Source: Marinospirillum alkaliphilum DSM 21637
Lineage (GTDB): Bacteria > Pseudomonadota > Gammaproteobacteria > Pseudomonadales > Halomonadaceae
Direction of reading: 5' to 3'
Assembly: GCF_900119735.1 (NCBI RefSeq)
Contig: NZ_FPJW01000008.1
Coordinates: 62,001 to 126,000 of the forward strand
DNA length: 64,000 nucleotides
Shown: positions 8,212 to 16,770 of the stretch, in pieces
How positions within the stretch are numbered: position 1 is the first letter of the stretch
Layout: every line of letters begins with the position of its first letter
Program-made: the position numbers and the translations under genes
The notes under the pieces: generated by a model
Told to the model about the DNA's origin: nothing
The model's input: only the letters and a program-made list of their open reading frames with translations
The model's database searches: none

Positions 8212-8213
8212 CA
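8198..8213. promoter_or_regulatory. Candidate NifA upstream activator site (FeSII-like gene)
   Basis: TGT-TGCAAACCCG-ACA matches the NifA-binding consensus TGT-N10-ACA. It lies about 130 bases upstream of the predicted start of the FeSII-like transcript, but overlaps the right arm of the terminator stem, so the match could be incidental. Confidence 0.4.
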
Positions 8214-8245
8214 GAAAATCAATTCACAGAAGCAGCTGCAAACAA

Positions 8246-8671
8246 TCAGGCAGCGGCCGTTGCCTGCTGACTGGTTTTCCAGCAGGTGGCATGACGCAGG
8301 TGGCTGGCCAGTGGGTCATCCCAGCGCTGCTGATGCTCGTCTTGCCAGCTGCACAGCAGGGTGTGGATGTCCAGCGGATCCAGTTCCATTCCCAGCTCCA
8401 GTTGGTGCTGGTGATGTTCCAGGGTGGACAGCAACTGCTGATGCTGGGCACGGTGGTGGCCATAATCCTTGTAATCGGTGGCCAGCATGAAGCGTTCTTC
8501 CTGATCGCAGTGTTCACGCACCGTACGAATCAGGTTGCCAAGCAGGCAGGGCAGCGCCTGGTGTGAAACCAGCGGCAGCGCCCCCAGCAGCGCGGTGAAA
8601 CGGTGGTGCGCCTTGTCCATGGCGGGCAGGTCGTAGTGTTGCAAACGCAGCGTCGGGGTGATGTCACGCAT
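8246..8671 (-). CDS. Hemerythrin-domain protein
   Basis: Small cytoplasmic protein of 141 residues with the five-histidine, two-acidic diiron signature of bacterial hemerythrins: H22 or H23, H54 and E58 (HxxxE), H73 and H77 (HxxxH), H113 and D118 (HxxxxD). Such proteins bind O2 reversibly and can deliver or buffer oxygen. GAGGA lies 8 bases before the ATG at 8671. It is the second gene of a unit led by the SIR2-like gene (25-base gap) and would be expressed from the sigma-54 promoter at 9616-9630. An oxygen-scavenging role during nitrogen fixation is an inference from this context. Confidence 0.85.
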   Translation of the reverse strand: MRDITPTLRLQHYDLPAMDKAHHRFTALLGALPLVSHQALPCLLGNLIRTVREHCDQEERFMLATDYKDYGHHRAQHQQLLSTLEHHQHQLELGMELDPLDIHTLLCSWQDEHQQRWDDPLASHLRHATCWKTSQQATAAA

Positions 8672-8696
8672 GGTGGTTTTCCTCGGGTGGACGTGT

Positions 8697-9554
8697 TCAG
8701 GCACAGCACTCGCGACTGACTTCCAAGATCTGTGCCAGACACTCCTGATGCGTCAGATTCAGTAACTCAAAACCCTGGCGCTCAAGGAACTTGATCTCCT
8801 TGCCGGTTGGGTTGTTAATGCAGGCCCATCCTGCCGGATTTCCGGCACCGTATACCATGTCACTGATCAACATTCTGGGTGTGTCCCGATCCAGCTTTAA
8901 GCCCAGCAGCAGGTACTGACAACCTTCCCGGTAGGTTTTTAATGCTGGTGGCATACCAAACCCGCCCATCAGTTCTGTCAGGTAGTCGACATAATCGGCA
9001 TCGGAAGCAATATAAAGGGACTCTGGCAATGGAGTACCAACCGGCTTGAACAGCAGCGGCAGGCTGAAGTCTGCCGTGGTGTCATCCACCGCTTGATAAC
9101 TGCTGCCGTCATGCTGGAACAGGCGGTAACGCGCTGTGCCGCCACCAATTCGTGCCACACCCACAATCAACAGGTGAGGTTTGTTGCTCCAGGCCTGTTG
9201 CAGCTGAGTGTCGCGGTTCATGTCAATCAGGTAACCCCAGTCCAGTTCAGCCAGTTGCCGGTGAAAGTCAGATTCCTTCCAGGCTGTGTCGCGGTAGGTG
9301 GTATCCAGAAAGCGGGTGACGGCCTTGCGGCCTTTTTTTAACTCGATGTTCATTGCCGCACGCGGGAACTCATACATCAGTTTGGGTGCCATCGGGCGAC
9401 CATTGTTCATGGCCAGAATCAGGCTGTCACTGTCAGCCGGGATGGTTTTGCCGTTGCTGTCGGTCACACCATCCAGCACCTGATGGCCCAGTACAGGAAC
9501 ACAGCGTCCGGACTGAATGGCAGCCACAAGGCTGGCGGGAAGGGTTGAAGTCAT
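8697..9554 (-). CDS. SIR2-like domain protein of the nif regulon
   Basis: Protein of 285 residues with the layout of the SIR2-like (SIR2_2) superfamily: an N-terminal nucleotide-binding-type segment (SGRCVPVLGHQVL), a LDWGYLIDMNRD segment where sirtuins have TTNYD, and the later ESLYIASDADYVDYL and YLLLGLKLDRDTPRMLI segments. The GAGxS loop and catalytic histidine region appear altered (GHQVL; KPVG), so NAD binding or hydrolysis is uncertain. Start at 9554 with AAGGAA 5 bases upstream; the long in-frame extension upstream overlaps the nif control region and is rejected. It leads an operon with the hemerythrin gene. Role unknown. Confidence 0.72.
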   Translation of the reverse strand: MTSTLPASLVAAIQSGRCVPVLGHQVLDGVTDSNGKTIPADSDSLILAMNNGRPMAPKLMYEFPRAAMNIELKKGRKAVTRFLDTTYRDTAWKESDFHRQLAELDWGYLIDMNRDTQLQQAWSNKPHLLIVGVARIGGGTARYRLFQHDGSSYQAVDDTTADFSLPLLFKPVGTPLPESLYIASDADYVDYLTELMGGFGMPPALKTYREGCQYLLLGLKLDRDTPRMLISDMVYGAGNPAGWACINNPTGKEIKFLERQGFELLNLTHQECLAQILEVSRECCA

Positions 9555-9615
9555 GGCAGTTTCCTTTTCCAGGTTATTGCAGGGATTGGCCTTGCAGGCT
9601 TTGTGTGGATGGGCA

Positions 9616-9630
9616 GCAATTCCTGTGCCA
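9616..9630 (-). promoter_or_regulatory. Sigma-54 promoter of the SIR2-like/hemerythrin operon
   Basis: Minus strand TGGCAC-AGGAA-TTGC is an exact -24/-12 match. Transcription would start near 9605, about 50 bases before the ATG at 9554. The shared NifA site is centred about 73 bases upstream of that start. Confidence 0.75.
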
Positions 9631-9670
9631 TGCCATTTCCGACAATCAAGACAGGTGTGTGGGGTTGGCT

Positions 9671-10737
<1,067 letters not shown>

Positions 10738-10800
10738 TTTTTCCCTTGAAACTTCTCATGAGCGTGTATGCGGATGGGCAGCACGCTGGAGGAATGAAGC

Positions 10801-12273
10801 ATGTCTAATCTGACAAAAGACGAAGCCCAGGCTTTGATTCAGGAAGTGCTTGAGGTTTACCCGGAGAAGGCGAAGAAAGATCGCGCCAAGCACCTGGCGG
10901 TCAACGATACCTCGGTTGAAAACCAGAAGTGTGTAACCTCCAACCGTAAATCCCTGCCGGGTGTGATGACCATTCGTGGTTGTGCTTATGCCGGTTCCAA
11001 AGGTGTGGTGTGGGGTCCGATCAAGGACATGATCCACATCTCCCACGGTCCGGTGGGTTGTGGTCAGTACTCCCGTGCTGGTCGCCGTAACTACTACGTT
11101 GGCACCACCGGTGTGAACAGCTTCGGCACCATGAACTTCACCTCGGATTTCCAGGAGAAGGACATCGTGTTCGGTGGTGACAAAAAACTGTCCAGGCTGA
11201 TCACTGAAATTGAACAACTCTTCCCGCTGAATCGCGGCATCAGTGTTCAGTCCGAGTGCCCGATTGGTCTGATCGGTGACGACATCGAAGCCGTCTCCAA
11301 AGCCAGCAGCAAAGAAATCGGCAAGCCCGTTATTCCGGTGCGTTGTGAAGGTTTCCGCGGTGTATCCCAGTCACTGGGTCACCACATTGCCAACGATGCC
11401 ATCCGTGATCACGTGTTTGATCGTGAAGGCGGCGGCAATGGTGTAGAGCCCGGCAAATACGACGTTGCCATCCTGGGTGACTACAACATCGGTGGTGATG
11501 CCTGGTCTTCCCGCATCCTGCTGGAAGAAATGGGTCTGCGCGTGGTGGCTCAGTGGTCCGGTGACGGCACCCTGGCTGAAATGGAGCAAACGCCCAAGGT
11601 CAAGCTGAACCTGCTGCACTGCTACCGTTCCATGAACTACATCTCTCGCCACATGGAAGAGAAGTACGGTATTCCATGGGTTGAGTACAACTTCTTTGGT
11701 CCGACCAAGGTTGCTGAAAGTCTGCGCAAAATTGCTTCCTACTTTGATGACAGCATCAAGGCCAAGGCCGAGGAAGTGATTGCCAAGTACCAGCCGCTGA
11801 TGCAAGCCGTCATCGACAAGTACAAGCCGCGCCTGCAAGGCAAAAAAGTCATGCTGTATGTGGGCGGTCTGCGTCCTCGTCACGTGATTGGTGCCTACGA
11901 AGACCTGGGCATGGAAGTGGTCGGTACGGGTTACGAGTTCGCCCACAAGGACGACTACGAGCGTACCAACCATGACGTGAAGGATGCCACGCTGATTTAT
12001 GACGATGTCACCGGCTTCGAATTCGAGGAGTTTGTGAAGCGTGTCAAGCCTGACCTGATCGGCTCCGGCGTCAAGGAAAAGTACATCTTCCAGAAAATGG
12101 GTGTGCCTTTCCGTCAGATGCACTCCTGGGATTATTCAGGCCCCTACCATGGCTACGATGGTTTTGCCATCTTTGCCAAGGACATGGACATGACCCTGAA
12201 CAACCCTTGCTGGAAACAGATGACACCGCCCTGGAAAGCTTCTGCTGAAGCCGACCAGAAAGCCGTTGCCTAA
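10801..12273 (+). CDS. nifD: Nitrogenase MoFe protein alpha chain
   Basis: Alpha subunit of dinitrogenase, 490 residues. P-cluster ligands C61, C87 and C153 and the FeMo-cofactor ligands, the Cys in [10 protein letters not shown] (about 274) and H441 in QMHSWDY, are all present, one position before Azotobacter numbering. Together with NifK it forms the alpha2beta2 catalytic core. A strong GGAGG lies 8 bases upstream. It is 63 bases downstream of nifH in the same operon. Residues and length mark it as the molybdenum enzyme, not VnfD or AnfD. Confidence 0.98.
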   Translation: MSNLTKDEAQALIQEVLEVYPEKAKKDRAKHLAVNDTSVENQKCVTSNRKSLPGVMTIRGCAYAGSKGVVWGPIKDMIHISHGPVGCGQYSRAGRRNYYVGTTGVNSFGTMNFTSDFQEKDIVFGGDKKLSRLITEIEQLFPLNRGISVQSECPIGLIGDDIEAVSKASSKEIGKPVIPVRCEGFRGVSQSLGHHIANDAIRDHVFDREGGGNGVEPGKYDVAILGDYNIGGDAWSSRILLEEMGLRVVAQWSGDGTLAEMEQTPKVKLNLLHCYRSMNYISRHMEEKYGIPWVEYNFFGPTKVAESLRKIASYFDDSIKAKAEEVIAKYQPLMQAVIDKYKPRLQGKKVMLYVGGLRPRHVIGAYEDLGMEVVGTGYEFAHKDDYERTNHDVKDATLIYDDVTGFEFEEFVKRVKPDLIGSGVKEKYIFQKMGVPFRQMHSWDYSGPYHGYDGFAIFAKDMDMTLNNPCWKQMTPPWKASAEADQKAVA

Positions 12274-12330
12274 CATCCTTAATCACTCGCGCCCGTGTCC
12301 GCAGATTGGCGGCCGGGCCAGGAGATGGTC

Positions 12331-13902
12331 ATGCAAAACGTAGACGATATCAAACAAAGTTATCCGCTGTTCCGTCAGGATGAATACACGGATGTGCTGG
12401 CACGCAAAAAAGCCGACTATGAAGCCGGTCATGCCGATGCCAAGGTTCAGGAAACTTTCCTGTGGACCACCACTGAAGAGTACAAAAACCTGAACTTTGA
12501 GCGCGAAGCGCTGACTGTTAACCCCGCCAAGGCTTGCCAGCCACTGGGTGCCGTACTCTGTGCACTGGGTTTTGAAAAGACCCTGCCTTATGTGCACGGC
12601 TCACAGGGTTGTGTGGCTTACTTCCGCACCTACTTCAACCGTCATTTCAAAGAGCCGGTGGCCTGTGTATCCGACTCCATGACTGAAGATGCGGCAGTAT
12701 TCGGTGGTCAGAAAAACATGATCGATGGTCTGGAGAACGCCAAGGCGCTCTACAAACCAGAGATGATTGCAGTATCCACCACCTGCATGGCCGAGGTTAT
12801 CGGTGATGACCTTAACGCCTTCATCGGCAACGCCAAAAAAGCCGGTGCAGTGGCTGAAGACTACCCAACACCCTTTGCACACACCCCGTCATTCGTGGGT
12901 TCCCACGTGACTGGCTGGGACAACATGTTCGAAGGCATTGGTCGTTACTTCACGCTGAACAGCATGGAAGGCAAGGTGGTAGGCAGCAACGGCAAGATCA
13001 ACCTGGTGCCGGGCTTTGAAACCTACCTGGGTAACTACCGTGTGGTGCGCCGCATGATGGAAGAAATGGGCGTGGCTTACAGCCTGCTGTCCGACCCTTC
13101 CGAAGTGCTGGATACCCCGGCAGATGGTGAATACCGCATGTACGAAGGCGGCACCACCCTGGATGAAATCAAGGATGCGCCCAACGCCATCAACACCATC
13201 CTGCTGCAACCGCTGCATCTGGAGAAATCCAAAAAGCTGGCTGAACTCACCTGGAAACATGAGGTGCCGAAACTGGACATCCCCATGGGTCTGGAATACA
13301 CCGATGCCTTCCTGATGGAAGTCTCCCGTCTGACCGGTAAAGCCATTCCGGACAGCCTGGCCAAGGAGCGTGGACGTCTGGTTGACATGATGACCGACTC
13401 TCACACCTGGCTGCATGGCAAGAAATTTGCCCTGTACGGTGATCCGGACTTCACTCTGGGTCTGACCAAGTTCCTGCTGGAGCTGGGTGCTGAACCGACC
13501 CACGTGCTGAGCCAGAGTGGCGGCAAGCGTTGGGAGAAGAAAATGAAAAAGATGCTGGCCGAGTGCGCTCCGGTCAACAACGAAACCCAGATCTTCTCCC
13601 GTCATGACCTGTGGCACTTCCGTTCGCTGATGTTCACCGAGAAGCCCGATTTCATGATCGGTAACTCCTACGGCAAATTCATCCAGCGTGACACCCTGCA
13701 CAAGGGCAAGGAGTTCGAGGTACCGCTGATCCGCATCGGCTTCCCGATCTTCGACCGTCACCACCTGCATCGCTCCACGACCCTGGGCTATGAAGGTGCC
13801 ATGCAGATGCTGACCACCCTGGTCAACGCTGTACTGGAGCGTCTGGATGATGAAACCCGCGTAATGGCCCAGACCGACTACAACTACGATCTGGTTCGTT
13901 AA
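12331..13902 (+). CDS. nifK: Nitrogenase MoFe protein beta chain
   Basis: Beta subunit of dinitrogenase, 523 residues, equal to the usual length in gammaproteobacteria. P-cluster ligands are C69, C94 and C152 (in KACQPLGA, SQGCVAYFR and TTCMAEVIGDD). I chose the ATG at 12331, which has GGAG 6 bases upstream, over the ATG at 12325 and the upstream in-frame start at 12295. It follows nifD by 57 bases. Confidence 0.98.
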   Translation: MQNVDDIKQSYPLFRQDEYTDVLARKKADYEAGHADAKVQETFLWTTTEEYKNLNFEREALTVNPAKACQPLGAVLCALGFEKTLPYVHGSQGCVAYFRTYFNRHFKEPVACVSDSMTEDAAVFGGQKNMIDGLENAKALYKPEMIAVSTTCMAEVIGDDLNAFIGNAKKAGAVAEDYPTPFAHTPSFVGSHVTGWDNMFEGIGRYFTLNSMEGKVVGSNGKINLVPGFETYLGNYRVVRRMMEEMGVAYSLLSDPSEVLDTPADGEYRMYEGGTTLDEIKDAPNAINTILLQPLHLEKSKKLAELTWKHEVPKLDIPMGLEYTDAFLMEVSRLTGKAIPDSLAKERGRLVDMMTDSHTWLHGKKFALYGDPDFTLGLTKFLLELGAEPTHVLSQSGGKRWEKKMKKMLAECAPVNNETQIFSRHDLWHFRSLMFTEKPDFMIGNSYGKFIQRDTLHKGKEFEVPLIRIGFPIFDRHHLHRSTTLGYEGAMQMLTTLVNAVLERLDDETRVMAQTDYNYDLVR

Positions 13903-13929
13903 TCGGAAGGCTTTGGAAACGCTCGTGAT

Positions 13930-14028
13930 GCAGTAATCAGTCTGTCGACTTGCGTAGCCATGGATGGCGCAGCACCGGAATCCTGTCCGGGACAGGACAG
14001 GCTGACGGAAAAGACAGCTGGTTACTGC
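13930..14028. repeat. Structured intergenic repeat, copy 2 (between nifK and nifT)
   Basis: Outer arms GCAGTAATCAGTCTGTC (13930-13946) and GACAGCTGGTTACTGC (14013-14028) are complementary. An inner hairpin CCTGTCC-GGGACA-GGACAGG (13982-14001) and a CCAT/ATGG hairpin lie within. The core from GCGTAG to TGACGGA matches copy 1 at 6675-6767 closely. It could set the ratio of nifHDK to downstream message, but this is inference. Confidence 0.7.
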
Positions 14029-14089
14029 AATCTGACTTTTGAGCCAATCCACATTCAATGAACGCCTGAACAAGCAACAGGAGCGCCTC

Positions 14090-14302
14090 ATGGCCAATAT
14101 CATCATCAGCCAGGCACTGGACGGAGGGCTGACCTTCTACATGCCAAAAAAGGATCTGGAAGAAAAGGTGGTTTCGCTGGAATTTAATGAATCCGGCAAG
14201 TGGGGTGGTGAACTGAAACTGTCCAGTGGCCAGTCTTATTACATTGATCCCATGGAACAACCGTCACTGCCCAAAACCCTGCGTGCCCGCAGGATGGATT
14301 GA
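14090..14302 (+). CDS. nifT: NifT/FixU protein
   Basis: Small protein of 70 residues found after nifK in many diazotrophs. The FYMPKKDLEEKVVSLEF segment and the C-terminal LPKTLRARR are typical of NifT/FixU. Its role is poorly defined; mutants usually still fix nitrogen. Start at 14090 with GGAG 8 bases upstream; the in-frame ATG at 14039 has no ribosome binding site and lies close to the repeat. Confidence 0.92.
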   Translation: MANIIISQALDGGLTFYMPKKDLEEKVVSLEFNESGKWGGELKLSSGQSYYIDPMEQPSLPKTLRARRMD

Positions 14303-14343
14303 TGGCCTGAAGGCTGCTTTATCTTTTTGATGAGGATTCGATC

Positions 14344-14535
14344 ATGGCAATGAAAATTGATCCCGATGTCTGCACTGCCTGTGGTGACTGCGAACCGGAA
14401 TGCCCCACCGTTTCCATCTCGATGAAAAAAGGTGTGGTGGTCATCAATCCATCCAGTTGTGACGAGTGTGTGGATGAAGGTGCACCCCGCTGTGTTGCAG
14501 TTTGCCCGGTAGATTGCATCTCTCAGGCAGCTTGA
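14344..14535 (+). CDS. Nif-associated 4Fe-4S ferredoxin (FdxN-like)
   Basis: Ferredoxin of 63 residues with two [4Fe-4S] motifs: C10, C13, C16 and C20 (CX2CX2CX3CP) and C39, C42, C50 and C54 (CX2CX7CX3CP). The longer CX7C spacing in the second motif is characteristic of nif-linked bacterial ferredoxins. Likely an electron carrier for nitrogenase or for cofactor assembly. It lies 41 bases downstream of nifT in the same operon. Confidence 0.9.
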   Translation: MAMKIDPDVCTACGDCEPECPTVSISMKKGVVVINPSSCDECVDEGAPRCVAVCPVDCISQAA

Positions 14536-14546
14536 GCACAACACCC

Positions 14547-14564
14547 CTGGCCAGGGACGGCCAG
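14547..14564. other. Small intra-operon hairpin
   Basis: CTGGCC-AGGGAC-GGCCAG is a perfect 6-bp stem with an AGGGA-type loop, just after the ferredoxin stop codon. The loop resembles that of copies 1 and 2 of the structured repeat. Confidence 0.4.
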
Positions 14565-14665
14565 CATCCAGCAGTGATTGTGTGTATCCGCCAGGCCGTT
14601 GATGTGAAGCAGTAACCACCCCAGCCACCTGCCGAATGCATCCAGCCATACAGGAGATAGACCCC

Positions 14666-15373
14666 ATGACCAGTATCAGCAAAGGTGCCGCCAGACGCCT
14701 GGCCAATGCAGCCCGGGTTCTGTCTGAAGACGACCCGGCTATTTTTGTGGTGGCCGTAGGTTCTTACGTTGGCCTGCCCATCACCGAAGAAAAACTCCAG
14801 TCCCTGAGTGTTGAAGACATCAACCGTGTGCTCAGTGGTGATGATGGCGAACTGCCGGAAAACTACAACAAGGACAACGTTAAACAAGCCTTGCGCCACC
14901 TATGGGGTGAGCAGGACACCTTGCAACCACTGCCCACCATCCAGACGGCTCCTGCAGGCATGAATCCTGATGCAGCCCTGCAGGTGGCCGTGGCTTCCAA
15001 TAATGGTGAACAGTTGGACGGTCATTTTGGTTCTTGCCTGCGTTTTCTGATCTACAAGGTCAGCAAAGAAGGCATCTATCTGGCTGATGTGCGTGATGCT
15101 GCTGCAACTAGCGAAGCACCGGATCGTAATGAGGCTCGTGCGGCATTGTTGCAGGGTTGTCAGTTGTTGTATGTGCAATCCATCGGTGGTCCTGCGGCTG
15201 CCAAGGTGGTGAAAACCGGTGTGCACCCAGTGAAGTTCCCGAAAGCTGAACCGGCACGGATAGCGCTGGAAAAATTACAGCAAAGCCTGGATGCACCGCC
15301 CCCCTGGCTGGCACGCGTGCTGGGCACTGAAAGCTCAGTCAGTAAGCGTTTCAGCGGGGAGGAAGTGGAATGA
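14666..15373 (+). CDS. nifY: NifY/NafY-family dinitrogenase cofactor-insertion protein
   Basis: Protein of 235 residues. The C-terminal about 110 residues carry the NifX/NifB/NafY FeMo-cofactor-binding fold (VAVASNNGEQLDGHFGSCLRFLIYKV ... LLYVQSIGGPAAAKVVKTGVHPVKFP). The N-terminal about 95 residues resemble the helical domain of NafY/NifY that binds apo-dinitrogenase. It escorts FeMo cofactor to apo-NifDK. I start it at 14666 (GGAG 9 bases upstream). Its stop overlaps the next gene's ATG. NifX is the alternative family name, but length and N-terminal domain favour NifY. Confidence 0.88.
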   Translation: MTSISKGAARRLANAARVLSEDDPAIFVVAVGSYVGLPITEEKLQSLSVEDINRVLSGDDGELPENYNKDNVKQALRHLWGEQDTLQPLPTIQTAPAGMNPDAALQVAVASNNGEQLDGHFGSCLRFLIYKVSKEGIYLADVRDAAATSEAPDRNEARAALLQGCQLLYVQSIGGPAAAKVVKTGVHPVKFPKAEPARIALEKLQQSLDAPPPWLARVLGTESSVSKRFSGEEVE

Positions 15374-15642
15374 TCACTGAACAAGCCGTGAATCAACTGG
15401 CAGCTTATATCGGTCAGTTGCCACCTGCTGAATGGGATGATCGCCTGAATACTGCCTTTGAAGAGGGCAAGGTCACCCTCTGCTCGGAAAACGACATTCC
15501 CGGCCTGGCCAAACCCGTGCATCAGGGCGCAGGTTTTGATTTGTATCTGGTTGATGCCTCCAATGCCTGTGCCAGTCTCACCAATGATTTCAGCCGTGCC
15601 TGCGGTGTGGTGGTTGCACTGCATGACGATGACGACGACTAA
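15370..15642 (+). CDS. Small uncharacterised nif-operon protein
   Basis: Acidic protein of 90 residues with a terminal run of five aspartates and a central GAGFDLYLVDASNAC segment. Its ATG overlaps the nifY stop (ATGA), so translation is coupled. I do not recognise a domain with confidence; small conserved ORFs occupy this place next to nifY in other gammaproteobacterial nif clusters. Two cysteines (C38, C67) and the late C78 do not form a recognisable cluster motif. Function unknown. Confidence 0.75.
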   Translation: MITEQAVNQLAAYIGQLPPAEWDDRLNTAFEEGKVTLCSENDIPGLAKPVHQGAGFDLYLVDASNACASLTNDFSRACGVVVALHDDDDD

Positions 15643-15658
15643 TCAGGAGAGCATCTGC

Positions 15659-16669
15659 ATGACCCAGCCAAGCCGGCCCGATACCCTTGACCTTGTTCCG
15701 AAGGTTGATGCAACCAAAACTGCTGAAAGCCTGCCTGACCGGCCAGATGCAGAGCTGCTGACCCAGGCATTACCAGGTATTCAGCCACGCCCGCATCACA
15801 GCCGACTGCTGGAATGGTTAAAAGCCACCTGGCCAGAGCTGACCTTTCACCACCGTTTGACCCGTTCTGGCTGGTATCGGCCCGGTGGTGTCTGCACCAG
15901 TCAGGGTCAGATACTGGCTACTGATCTGGAAGCCTGGTTGAATCAGGCGCTTGGCAAGGTGGAAGACTTCGAACAGCTGCTGGCTGATCTGGAAATCATG
16001 CAGCCCCTGGTGACCCGCTTCAACGGCTCTACCCATTTCTTTACCGCCAGCTACGGCAAGGCACCGGAAGCTTGCTGGCAACTGGAAGTGGAAGAGCTGC
16101 AGGAGGTGATGGATCGCAAACTGCTGAACGGCGATGCCGAATTACCGGAAGATCTGGCCGACCTGCTGGAACCCATGCACCCGGCACGGCTGGACGGTCA
16201 CCCGGTGGGGGCGCCCAAATACCGTCTGGGTTGCTTAACCAACCTGCATCTGGCTTTGGAAGAAGCTGTGAATGCACCGTTGTTGCAACGTTTTTTCCGT
16301 GAGTGGCAAGAAGCAACGGGTGATGCAGTCGACTTCCACCAGTTCTGGTTTTTCCAGCGCCATGAATCCCTGACCCGTTATGGTGTGGCACAGCTGCGTT
16401 TGCAGCCTCATGCCATCAAGGCCAGGCACCTGAAAACCCTGCCGTGGGATTTAACGGTTGAACCCATGGCATTGGCGACCCAGTTGCGCAGTTACGACAA
16501 AGCGGCCGGTTATAACGGTGCCTGGTATTTTGGTCTGGTGGCGGGCAATCTGGTGCCGCGAGAGCTGGCAGCACGCCTGCAGGATGATTGGCTGGCTGAA
16601 TACCGCTACATTGCCGAGCGTCAGGCTGCACTGATCAGAGACTGGTTGCACCAACCTTATACTTTGTAA
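15659..16669 (+). CDS. Uncharacterised protein at the end of the nif operon
   Basis: Protein of 336 residues, predicted soluble and tryptophan-rich, with no signal peptide or membrane segment. I recognise no family. Starts at 15659 with GGAG 9 bases upstream and 16 bases after the previous gene, so it is probably the last gene of the nifH operon. Features visible are an acidic leucine-rich middle (ELPEDLADLLEP, about residue 160-175) and scattered cysteines without a cluster pattern. The in-frame ORF extends back to 15458 but that part overlaps the preceding gene in another frame. Confidence 0.75.
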   Translation: MTQPSRPDTLDLVPKVDATKTAESLPDRPDAELLTQALPGIQPRPHHSRLLEWLKATWPELTFHHRLTRSGWYRPGGVCTSQGQILATDLEAWLNQALGKVEDFEQLLADLEIMQPLVTRFNGSTHFFTASYGKAPEACWQLEVEELQEVMDRKLLNGDAELPEDLADLLEPMHPARLDGHPVGAPKYRLGCLTNLHLALEEAVNAPLLQRFFREWQEATGDAVDFHQFWFFQRHESLTRYGVAQLRLQPHAIKARHLKTLPWDLTVEPMALATQLRSYDKAAGYNGAWYFGLVAGNLVPRELAARLQDDWLAEYRYIAERQAALIRDWLHQPYTL

Positions 16670-16708
16670 ATCAGTGTGTTATAAAAGCTTCACACGGCCG
16701 ACCTTTTA

Positions 16709-16729
16709 CTGTCATTTCCAGACTATAGA
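16709..16729 (+). promoter_or_regulatory. Possible Pho-type promoter of phoX
   Basis: A perfect PHO half-box CTGTCAT (16709-16715) is followed 8 bases later by TATAGA, a plausible -10 element. The second half-box is weak, so PhoB control is a guess supported mainly by the gene's function. Confidence 0.35.
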
Positions 16730-16768
16730 TTTCGCCTGTTCTGTTCAATTTTCCAGACAGGTGAAATC
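16728..16768 (+). promoter_or_regulatory. Leader hairpin covering the phoX ribosome binding site
   Basis: GATTTCGCCTGTTCT pairs with AGACAGGTGAAATC (one mismatch, one bulge). The right arm contains AGGTG, the only Shine-Dalgarno-like sequence before the ATG at 16771, so the fold would limit translation. Confidence 0.5.
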
Positions 16769-16770
16769 TC

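Noticed and set aside
12889-14106. 405-residue frame antisense to nifK
   Set aside because: Shadow of nifK; no ribosome binding site and no recognisable motif.
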